Origin: Symbiodinium natans
Lineage: Eukaryota; Sar; Dinophyceae; Suessiales; Symbiodiniaceae
Assembly (NCBI GenBank): GCA_905221605.1
Contig: CAJNDS010000374.1
Location: forward strand, 1 to 64,000
Direction of reading: 5' to 3'
DNA: 64,000 nucleotides
Position numbers and translations under genes: made by a program. Position 1 is the first letter of the stretch; each line of letters starts with the position of its first letter. The notes under the pieces are model-generated. The model searched no databases. It saw only the letters and a program-made list of their open reading frames with translations, and was not told where the DNA came from. Positions 1 through 8,181 of the stretch are shown here, piece after piece.

Positions 1-1680
1 TTCTTGGGTCGAGTGATCGCCCGAACAACTGAGCACGGACCTGTGTTCTTTGGCCTGAAGCCGGGGTACTTGAAGTCGCTGGGAGAAGAGTTTGGCATTA
101 GCGGAAAAGGTGTGAAACCAGTGCTGGGAAACCTCGAGAGGGAGTACCGGAAGAAGGAGGCTGGAACACCTATCAGCACTGAGGCGTATGAACGCTATAG
201 ACGTGTGCTTGGTAAGTTGATGTGGGCAAGCCTGACGTTGCCGCATTTGTCCTACCCGGTAGGATTTCTGGGCCGGTATCAGAGTGACCCAGATAGCCAG
301 GCAGAAGCTTGCTTGAGACGCGTGGTTCGCTGGGTGATGGCTTTGCCTGAGTACCTTCAGCGATTTTCGGCAGAAGCGTTTGAGTATCCTTGCTGCGCTT
401 CGGAAACCATGCTCTCTGGCTTTGTGGATGCGTCATGGAACATTTGCTCTGTGTCTGGTGCCATTGTGAAGTGGCATGGCATCATGATCAAAACTTTCTC
501 GCGGAAACAGTCGGTGCCCGCGTTGAGTTCGGCGGAGGCCGAATTGGCAGCCCTGACTGAGGCAGCCAAAGAGTCGGTGTACTTGTCTTTGCTCATGGAA
601 ACGCTCCTGTATGGAATGCCCAAAGGAGAGACCGGTGAGTTTCCGATTCACCTGGCTTCGGACTCGGAAGCCGCTTTGTCGATTAGCAAAATGACGGGGT
701 TGTTACGCCGTGTTCGGCACCTGGAGCTTCGTCATCGCTATCTTCAAGAGCTAGTCCACCTGGAAAGGCTGATTCTAAGCTTCATCAGTGGAGAACGGAA
801 TCCAGCCGATGGACTGACGAAATCTCCTGAGGAGTTGTTGCTTGAGCATTTGCTGGTTGCGTGTGGACTGGAAAGAGTGTGTGAAGAAGACCTTCAGGGT
901 CTTGTAGTTCCTGAACACCTTCGTGAACGAATGGAAGAACTTGAAGAAGTATGTGAAAAGCTTGAGAAAATCCCGACAAACCTGGCGAAGTACGAGCCCG
1001 TGGCAAGAGACCTTGCGTTGGGATCTGTTCCTTTGCTTGTGATCGAGGTGTTTTGTTCAACGGACAGTGCGTTGTGCCGAGCGTGTGCTCGTGACCGAGT
1101 AGCATATATAGGCATAACTGAGAAAGAAGACTTCTTAAGCAAGAGTACTCAAATGTTTCTAGGAGAGGTCTTGCTGTGTCTGTTGAGTAGGAAACCGCCC
1201 CAGATCTATGTCCACATAGCTTCCCCGTGTACCGCTGGATGTAGCTACCGCTTTAAGAACTGGCATCGACCGAAGTTTCGACATCGGTGGCGAGAGCAGG
1301 TCAAGAAGCATGTTGCATCTTGGAAAGCTTTAGGAAGACTTCTGGAGGACCGCTGCAAAGAGATCCTGGTTACCCAGGAATGGACAAAGAACTGTGGTCT
1401 TTGGAAGGAGGAAAGTTATCTGAAAGAAAAGAAGCGCCTTGGTCTGAACTTTGGAAGGGTTGTGGACCGTTGTGCCTTCGACGGGGTCTTTAAGCGGTGG
1501 TTCTTTGCTACTAACCGGGAGGAGTGGAGTGAAACCTTCTCTGGAAAGCCCTGTGACAAAAGTCATCAGCATGTTTCACTTGCTAGTGTCGAAGAAACGG
1601 GTATCTATCCGACTAAACTGGGTAGAGCTCTTTTGCGTGCTGCGAAAGTCACGTTAGGTCTTGTAGGAACACCTTCTTAG
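1..1680 (+). CDS. Copia A pol 3' part: RT tail, RNase H, C-terminal extension (partial)
   Basis: The frame is open from base 1, so the start lies outside the window. It ends at the stop at 1678-1680. The first third is the connection region after a Ty1/copia reverse transcriptase. A full copia-type RNase H follows, with acidic residues visible at codons 427 (FVDASW), 535 (SAEAELAAL), 661 (SDSEAALS) and 808 (NPADGLTKS). After RNase H come about 220 residues of a cysteine-rich extension (VIEVFCSTDSALCRACA, SPCTAGC, CDKSHQHV) that ordinary copia polyproteins lack. The same extension ends the pol at 56267-58744. The polyprotein would copy element RNA in cytoplasmic particles; the role of the extension is unknown. 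The visible part has no stops or shifts. A polypurine tract and LTR start follow at 1787-1811, as expected for the 3' end of an element. Confidence 0.9.
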   Translation, partial: FLGRVIARTTEHGPVFFGLKPGYLKSLGEEFGISGKGVKPVLGNLEREYRKKEAGTPISTEAYERYRRVLGKLMWASLTLPHLSYPVGFLGRYQSDPDSQAEACLRRVVRWVMALPEYLQRFSAEAFEYPCCASETMLSGFVDASWNICSVSGAIVKWHGIMIKTFSRKQSVPALSSAEAELAALTEAAKESVYLSLLMETLLYGMPKGETGEFPIHLASDSEAALSISKMTGLLRRVRHLELRHRYLQELVHLERLILSFISGERNPADGLTKSPEELLLEHLLVACGLERVCEEDLQGLVVPEHLRERMEELEEVCEKLEKIPTNLAKYEPVARDLALGSVPLLVIEVFCSTDSALCRACARDRVAYIGITEKEDFLSKSTQMFLGEVLLCLLSRKPPQIYVHIASPCTAGCSYRFKNWHRPKFRHRWREQVKKHVASWKALGRLLEDRCKEILVTQEWTKNCGLWKEESYLKEKKRLGLNFGRVVDRCAFDGVFKRWFFATNREEWSETFSGKPCDKSHQHVSLASVEETGIYPTKLGRALLRAAKVTLGLVGTPS

Positions 1681-1786
1681 GTCGGCAGTAGGAGTGCTCG
1701 CTTTCGGACTTTGCCTGGGATGAGATGTTTAAGCACTGGAAACACCGAGCTGTGAAGAAGTGCGTGGCTCTGAGGCATCACAGTCC
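1681..1786 (+). other. Copia A 3' untranslated segment
   Basis: Non-coding stretch between the pol stop and the polypurine tract. A diverged version (GATGAG, AAGCACT, GTGAAGAAGTGCGTG, CTCTGAGG in the same order) is seen at about 60270-60360, which suggests another copia 3' end there. Confidence 0.55.
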
Positions 1787-1795
1787 AAGCGGGGG
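1787..1795 (+). promoter_or_regulatory. Polypurine tract of copia A
   Basis: AAGCGGGGG lies directly before TGTGAAAG, the start of the LTR seen complete at 39346-39744. This is the expected plus-strand priming site. Copia B has a similar tract just before its 3' LTR. Confidence 0.75.
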
Positions 1796-1811
1796 TGTGA
1801 AAGTTCCTGTC
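1796..1811 (+). repeat. First 16 bases of copia A 3' LTR, split from the rest by 36.5 kb of insertions
   Basis: TGTGAAAGTTCCTGTC equals the first 16 bases of the LTR at 39346. At base 17 the sequence leaves the LTR (TAAGGAC expected) and becomes the LINE-family head TGGCTCAAGG. The missing part of the LTR, starting at its base 4, is found at 38331-38726. Confidence 0.8.
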
Positions 1812-3923
1812 TGGCTCAAGGTTTCGGCTCAACCCCGGTGGGGTGCTCAGGTAGAGAGCGTCTTTAGTGCCGTGTGGCTGGCCCTGGGGCTTGTAACTAA
1901 GGGTAGGTTCCGTTTTGAGGCCTGGCAAAACTGTGTTTGCTCGTAGGCCGGCTGACCGGCTAAGCTGTCATAGAGCGGCGGCCCGCCAACTGCTGCCGTC
2001 GACGAAGGGCGTGAGTGCACAGTTTTCGGCCTCGCTTCGCTAGAGGGAAGCTTTTCGTCCTCGCGTTGCTGAGGGGACCTTGTGGCCTACAGTCTGCTCT
2101 GGGTCACAGTGAGAGTTGCAGCCTCGCATTGCTTGAGGGGTGACGCAAGCCTGTTGCTCACCAGAGATTCCTGCTGTCTCTGGGTGAGCAAAACCCACCG
2201 ACCCTCATTTGGATTGAGGGCTGTGCTGAAGGTGAGTTTGGGTTCCTCGCTCACTTGTGTGGAAACCGAAGGTGAGACCGAAACACGGGGGGAAACGGCC
2301 AGGCACGCTGCAGACAGTGCAGGCCAACGTCGCACTGCAAGAGGCATCCTTGCAGTGGCGACAGGAGTGTCCCGAACAATTGAGGTGTGCTCGAGCCCAA
2401 GCTTGCAGGTTTTCGGGGATCTGCAAGCTGAGCACAACAGGATTTTCTTCGCAGGTAGAATCAGGTAGAAAAGATTTGGCCCAACCCTGGTGGATCTGCC
2501 TGGACATAAATAACCAGAGGCATCAGTGTCGTAAAGCTCATTGACTGGTGCTACTGAGAAACCGTTGCCAAGGAACTTGCAGTAGGACTGTGGTGCGGCG
2601 CAGTGCAAGTTGAAGAGCAGCTGTTGGTGGCTGCTCCCCGGAAAACCAATAGTCCAAGAAGCCTCCTTCGGCCTCGCTCCGTGCTGAGGGTTTGTAAGGG
2701 TTGGTATTGGCCGGAAAGGATTCAGATGGAGGTTACCCGATCTTCGCGCTTTTCCCATCTGAAGGCAACCAATGGTAATCAGCCTGCTGGACATGGCAGG
2801 CCTGCTTTGTTTACATCCACGTCTCCTGCAAGGGCTGGGGTCTGTCCGTGCACACAGACAAGGCGGAACCTTGCAGATGTTTAGGTCCTCGCGGCACGGC
2901 CGCTGGAGGTTGTTGGAAGATGTTGGCTCTCACTATCTGGTGAGTGGTTTGTATGGGCACTTGCTGGGGCAAGGCGGCTCTGGCGTCTGAGGATGGTACA
3001 TGTGCTGGCTGCTGAGTACGGGCCACCGAAAGAGACCTGTGGTAAGACAAGCGATGAAAGGAGCCGAACTCCTAAAGAAAGGACAGGCTAGCTCACGCGG
3101 ACGCCACGCAGAGTATGTGTTACTATCTTCAGATGTTGGAGCCAAATTGCCAGCCTTGTGACGTGAGATGTGGTGTTTGGATTCGGCCTCAAGCACTGGA
3201 AGGCCTACAACAACAAATCCGAATGAAAACTGTGGTCCTAAGACACGTGGTGCAGCTGCTTATACGTGGCACCGCGGGGGTCACAAAGAGATAGAGGGCT
3301 TGCCAGCAGGGGAACTCTGTCTAAAGAGAGACCTGGCTCAGTGAGGAGCTGAGGGCCTGGCTGCGCTGATGCAGCGGAATGGTTGTTCGGCCTCGCCTCC
3401 GCTGAGGGAACAACAGTCAATGCTTCTCTGCAGTGTCGGTCCGGGTTAGTAAGAGCGAGAACGCCGGGACCTCGAGCTGCAGTTTTACCATGAAGCAACC
3501 GCGTGAGATGCATATTGGTCAACTGGTGAGTAAGAGCGAGAAAGCCAGGGTGACGCTACTTTGGGGGAGGCTGCAAGGCACGGTTAGTAAGTGCGAGAAA
3601 GCCGGAGCTGCGGACGAACCTGGAGTAGCAGTTTTTCATACTTCACGTGTTTCACTTTGCGGCCTCGCATGCGCTGAGGAAATATGCCTCGAACAGAACA
3701 TCCAGTGCTGAGTGGGGATTGCCAAACTTACGGAGGCTGATGCCACAACAAGTGCCTCAACAGCAATGCATGCGGAAGGCAAAGTTCGGCCTCGCGAGTG
3801 CTGAGGGTTGCAGCTGAGAGAGGGCCTAGCTGAGAACGCAACACCTCAAGCGAGGTAATTTTTAGTTTAGTTTCACCTTGACCAACGGCCCCTTCGGGTG
3901 GCTACGCCTCGCAGCGTGCAGAC
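1812..3923 (+). mobile_element. R1: non-autonomous LINE-related unit, R family
   Basis: About 2.1 kb with the LINE-type head (TGGCTCAAGGTTTCGGCTC, then the CCCC-GGT-GGGG hairpin) and the LINE-type tail (CCCC-TTCG-GGG tetraloop hairpin, GGCTACGCCTCGCAGCG, TGCAG). No RT or endonuclease is encoded. Between the ends are seven or more GGCCTCG...TGAGGG hairpins and three copies of a GTTAGTAAGTGCGAGAA motif (near 3445, 3525, 3585). A 235-codon antisense frame (2794-2087) is fairly well kept in R4 but broken in R2, so I do not call it a gene. Other copies are R2 15190, R3 27252 and R4 52168 (minus). I infer it is mobilised by the LINE because it shares both ends and the same target site. Confidence 0.75.
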
Positions 3924-3936
3924 GAAAGTTCCTGTC
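3924..3936 (+). repeat. Target-site 13-mer between R1 and U1
   Basis: GAAAGTTCCTGTC, identical to bases 4-16 of the copia LTR. It recurs between R1/U1 (here), U1/LINE1 (6771), LINE1/R2 (15176), U4/R3 (27239) and R3/LTR (38331), and in shortened form before U2 (18731). Confidence 0.7.
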
Positions 3937-6770
3937 TGGCTCAAGTCTCGGCTCAACCCCGGTGGGGTGCGCAGGTAGTGAGCTGTTCGGTGGCCTGGAG
4001 GCTGTACCTAAGGGTGGGCTCCAACAGGTCTCAAACCGAAACCACTGTGTTTGCTCGGTAGTTCTGCCAGCCACATAGCTGCCTGTGTACGGCCTCGCCG
4101 AGTGCTGAGGGAACTTTCGACCTCGCTGCTGAGGGTGTTGTCGGCCTCGCATAAGCTGAGGATTGTGGAAAGTCTTCGGCCTCGCTCGGAGGGACAACAT
4201 AGTTCGGCCTCACCACGGTTGAGGGAAACACCTCCTGGAACTGAGGTGCAAGAAGATAGCAGACCTGTGCGAGCGAAGAGGGTTCCGAGGCCTTAACTTC
4301 CTTTGTTGGAACAGGGCCCCGTCTCAACCGCAGATTTCCGCTCGTGGGCTATCGGCGACCAGAGTGGCCGTCCACAGTGCCCTGGACAGTGTGCCACACG
4401 CCAAAGAGACTTGCTGCAAGGCAGACGGAGAGCGACGGACCATGCCGGCAATTGCGTGTATTTGCATGGTCACACCAGGGGCGTCGTGAAGGGCTTTTCC
4501 TGGAACTGTCGCAGTCATATCGTATCCACTTTGTCCGTCGCACCAGGAGAGGCAACATAGCCTGGGGCAGCTGTGGGAATTGGAATGTCCAAAGAAGCCT
4601 GAATGCAGCTAACCTCCACCTGCAGCTCCGGGATTTCCGATGCTGTGAGGATGCGAGGCTTTGGAACATCGATTTCTATGTCGATCCCACAAACCCATCC
4701 CTGATGATTGATGGCAGCGGACGTGAAATCAGGTACCTGGGTAGGCTGGTGATTATGGTGTATGGCCCTGATGTGTCGAGAAGGATGCTGGCCTTGTCGG
4801 AAGATGATGAGGAATGGATGCGCCTTTGAGGTGATGAAACGTCGCCGGCCAGTAACCAGGCAAGTGGAAGTGGATTGAATTGCGAGCACAGCCTCGCCAT
4901 TAAGGGCCATGTGAGGGCAAACCCGAATGCAGGCTTAGCTTGCCGGAATGAGGGTGATCAACATACCCTCGCAGCACAATGCTTTCAGAACCCGTGAAAC
5001 CAGCGGAGATGCCATGTGAGGCTATGCAAGGGCAGTTTCGGCCTCGCTATGCTGGAGTAAAGGTTCGGCCTCGCCTCGGCTGAGGGAATGGATGGTTCGG
5101 CCTCGCCAAGGATGAGGGAACAACAGAAGGGTTGCGAAAACGCCTCGCTGATGAAGAAGGTGCATGATGTTCCGGCCTCGCATCAGCTGAGGGAAGAATG
5201 ATGGAATGGGCAGGCCGGGCACTTATTGGTCTGCCGGAATTGAGTCTTGGAGACTCTGGAAGCACTGCATGCAGCTTGGACGGCTGATGCTACTGGGCGC
5301 AAAGCGGTAAAGCAGCTTGAAGCATAGACTCCGCGGTGCCGGTGTGTCGGAGCAATTGATAGGTACAACCGCAGCCCAGCAGTGCTCAATCAAACAAAGC
5401 AACATTCGGCCTCGACTTTGGTCTGAGGGAATGTGAGCTATAAAGAGCAAACTCCAGAATAGGGATGAGGGACACTGGCCAGGCATGGAGGCCAGCAAAG
5501 GGCAGGTACCAGCATTGCACTGGAGAAGCCTCGAGTCCCAATGGCAGTGAACTTTGTGGTGAGGAATACGTCGACTGGTAAGTAAGTGCGAGAATGCCAG
5601 GGCGATTCTGGGGAGAACAGCAAGGCACGGTTAGTAAGTGCGAGAACACCGGAGCTGCTGAGAACCCTGGATTAGCCGGGACGTACTCCGTGGAGGATTC
5701 GTTGTCACTGCTTTCCGAAATGCCCACAAGGACCAAGCATGCAGCTAACCCGTGGTCGCAGAGTGGGCCTCACTTCGGTTGAGGGTAATCGACTCCCAAG
5801 TGAGAGTATGGAGTTTTGGTGGCAAACAAGAGAGCCAGCCGACTGTCTTTGGAAGAATGGCTACGGCTGGATTGGAGAATGTCAAGTCTCACAATGGATA
5901 GCGGCCTCGTACATAATATCCTCACAGGCAGGGTGGGTTTGACCTGGTAGTCGGCACCTTGCCCGGCCCCCTGTCAGGCGCCTGTACCGGCCACCTGTTG
6001 AAGGTGTGTGGCGTGGGGTCACCGGTGCGTAGCGGCGATTTCGGTCGCTTAGCGTCCTCCAGCCTAAAAAGGGGTATGTTTGGGCAGGTACTTCACTTGT
6101 TCCTCCTGCTTGGCTCGTGTTGGAGATGTGTGAATCGAGGGCATGGATCCGTCAAGGTGAGATGACGAGAAAGTGCAGAATTGGGCCTCAATCGGAACGG
6201 TCTATGTATGGGGATTGACCACCCCGCCGGTAGAGGGATAGCGGCCTCTGAGAATCGGAGGGCATGGATCACCTCCCGGCAAAAGCCACAGGAAGTATGC
6301 CCTGTGCATCAAGAGGCAGCCACCGTAACCAGAGTCCATGAAGCCTTGGGCCATGACCTGGTTTGAAGACATGTCCGGCCTCACTACGGTTGAGGGGTGT
6401 GGATGGAAGCACTCAGGACATGCAATGAGACTCGGAGAACGAGCATCTGGGTCTACAGGAATGACCTCCATTCGGTTGAGGGATAGCGACCTCCACGAAC
6501 GAGGGCATGGATCACCTCCCGAATAGACAACACAGAGAATGTGCAAGCATACAGGCAATTTGCCTTGGCCAAAGTCTTCAAGCCAATGGCAACGACTTGG
6601 TCAAAACGACATTCCGGCCTCACTTCGGTTGAGGGTAGCGGTACGTCAAAACCGAGGACAAGGAATGAGAGGGGGAACTTACCGGCAGTTTCACCCCACA
6701 GTTTTAGCAAGCTTTTGTTTCACTTGAACCCACAGCCCCTTCGGGTGGCTACGCCTCGCAGCGTGCAGAC
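3937..6770 (+). mobile_element. U1: non-autonomous LINE-related unit, U family
   Basis: About 2.83 kb with the same kind of head (TGGCTCAAGTCTCGGCTC) and tail (CCCCTTCGGGTGGCTACG, GCGTGCAG) as the LINE and R units. Apart from the ends it differs from R. It contains a small ORF (broken in this copy), about a dozen GGCCTC hairpins including GAC/GTC-stem forms, and two copies of the AGTAAGTGCGAGAA motif near 5580 and 5630. Three more full copies lie at 18743, 21546 and 24400, and a 5'-truncated one at 17238. Confidence 0.75.
4442..4829 (+). pseudogene. U-family small ORF, frameshifted copy
   Basis: This corresponds to the ~130-residue ORF intact in U2, U3 and U4. Here five bases (CTGTG in the other copies) are missing shortly after the ATG at 4442. 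The start is therefore out of frame with the conserved body, which is readable from about 4460 to the stop at 4827-4829. The final residues read WMRL instead of WMLL. The product is unknown. See the U2 copy for a description. Confidence 0.6.
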
Positions 6771-6783
6771 GAAAGTTCCTGTC
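6771..6783 (+). repeat. Target-site 13-mer between U1 and LINE1
   Basis: GAAAGTTCCTGTC directly precedes the LINE1 head and recurs after its tail at 15176. It therefore brackets LINE1 as a 13-14-bp target-site duplication. Confidence 0.7.
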
Positions 6784-6935
6784 TGGCTCAAGGTTTCGGC
6801 TCAACCCCGGTGGGGTGCTCAGGTAGGGAGTGCTGTTGCCTGGAGACTGTACCTAAGGGTGGGCTCCAACAGGACTCAAACCGCAACCACTGTGTTTGCT
6901 TGGTAGTCGGCTGCCAGCAACATAGCTGCCTGAGT

Positions 6936-7107
6936 ACGGCCTCGCCAAGTGCTGAGGGAACTTTTCGGCCTCGCTTCGGCAGAGGGTGTGTTTTCGGCCT
7001 CGCTTCGGCAGAGGGAGTGGCCAAGTTTCGGCCTCGCTCCGGCTGAGGACACATAAAGTTCGGCCTCACTACGGTTGAGGGGATCTTCCGGCCTCGCATT
7101 GCTGAGG
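6936..7107 (+). repeat. Six GGCCTC hairpins in the LINE1 leader
   Basis: Six hairpins follow each other at about 6938, 6967, 6996, 7030, 7062 and 7090. Each has CCTC pairing with GAGG and a short inner stem: GC/GC in most, and CCTCA/TGAGG at 7062. Spacing is irregular and the loops differ, so this is not a simple tandem repeat. The second LINE copy has the same set at 41339-41508. Confidence 0.7.
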
Positions 7108-7140
7108 TGCTGGTGGGACTGGCATCAGGCTGCAGCAGTC

Positions 7141-8112
7141 ATGGGGAAGAATTGTACTGTGTGTGCCCACTGCGAGGTGGGTTGGGTCTGGAATGAAGAC
7201 TTGTACTACAACCCGTACTGCTGGCATTGCGGAAAGGCGTGGAAAAAGGCCACATACCGTGAGCGAGCATGGTCAAGCCAGCGGAAGAAGTGGCAATGGC
7301 CAAAGGAAGATGCTACTTGGTGGACAAGACCTGCCAAGAACAAAGAAGGGATGGCCGACCAAGCCCTCACGAAGGCGTGGGGTACGCTTTCTATGGAGGC
7401 AAAGAAGGCCATCGAAGAAGCAGGATGGAAGCCGCGGACGATGGAGCCGGGGCCAATTTGGCCCCCGGGATTACCTGGCAATGGATCGCAGGTAGAAAGC
7501 ATGTCACAGAAGGAGTACCATGCGGCCATTGAGACTGTGTGGCAAGGAGCCGAGCCCGCAGTGCAAAGGCTCCTCAGAGCGGCGGGTATACCCCCGCCGG
7601 GGGACTACAAGCCTGAGGACGAGACGCCAAAGCAGGAACTTAGCCGCCATGTTGGTACATACAGACGGACGACAAACAAGCTGAGAACGCTCATTGAGAA
7701 GAAGGTCCGGCTTCAGGACAAAACGGAGAAGATAAAGAGCGAGTTCGAGCAGGCCATGAAGCAGCTTGCGCAAGTCAGCCAGGCCATCCAGGCCACGGAG
7801 CTGGAGGTAGCGGAAGCACAGAAGAAGGTCCAAGCCTGTGTGAAGGATGAAGAGGACTCGCCATACAAGGACGTCGCGGACTACCTGGAAAAGGAAGGGA
7901 TCATCCTGTCTGAGGAGCAAGCGGAGGCGCTCAAAACAAGGATGGCAGTCAAAGTCGTGGAGACAGACTGGACGGGAGTCTTGGGACCAAGAGAGCCGAG
8001 CATGCCAGTTGAACTTGGCATATATGGGCCGATGCGCATGTCTCGAGATGTGTCAGTCAGGGCAACGCCAACGGGGCGCGAACGCTCGCCGGCGCGTGCC
8101 CAGGGCGAGTGA
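7141..8112 (+). CDS. LINE1 ORF1: zinc-finger and coiled-coil protein
   Basis: 323 residues from the ATG at 7141; the frame extends upstream only into the leader hairpins, so ATG is preferred. The N-terminus has closely spaced cysteines (CTVCAHC, then CWHCGKAWKK about 20 residues on), a likely zinc-binding knuckle. Residues ~190-275 are rich in K, E, Q and L with heptad-like spacing and look like a coiled coil. This matches what LINE ORF1 proteins do: bind element RNA and self-associate in the ribonucleoprotein. It ends 69 bases before ORF2. The copy at 41542-42513 is the same length with scattered substitutions. The diverged LINE at 61887-62813 keeps both CWHCGK and the coiled coil. No GGCCTC hairpin is present in this ORF. 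Confidence 0.8.
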   Translation: MGKNCTVCAHCEVGWVWNEDLYYNPYCWHCGKAWKKATYRERAWSSQRKKWQWPKEDATWWTRPAKNKEGMADQALTKAWGTLSMEAKKAIEEAGWKPRTMEPGPIWPPGLPGNGSQVESMSQKEYHAAIETVWQGAEPAVQRLLRAAGIPPPGDYKPEDETPKQELSRHVGTYRRTTNKLRTLIEKKVRLQDKTEKIKSEFEQAMKQLAQVSQAIQATELEVAEAQKKVQACVKDEEDSPYKDVADYLEKEGIILSEEQAEALKTRMAVKVVETDWTGVLGPREPSMPVELGIYGPMRMSRDVSVRATPTGRERSPARAQGE

Positions 8113-8181
8113 AACCTCAGGCTGGGACAGGAGCGGAGGGGCCGACACCTCAGGGCAGCTCCTGGTCCGAACAGCCAAACT

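Noticed and set aside
3937-4110. Pol III A/B-box promoter in the shared head (TGGCTCAAG, GGACTCAAACC)
   Set aside because: The second block only loosely resembles a B box and the first fails at the last base. Units of 2-8 kb with ORFs are unlikely Pol III products.
5036-5190. CRISPR-like array from repeated GGCCTCG...TGAGGG
   Set aside because: Spacing and loops are irregular, stems vary in a compensating way, copies lie inside ORFs, and all surrounding genes are eukaryotic retroelements.
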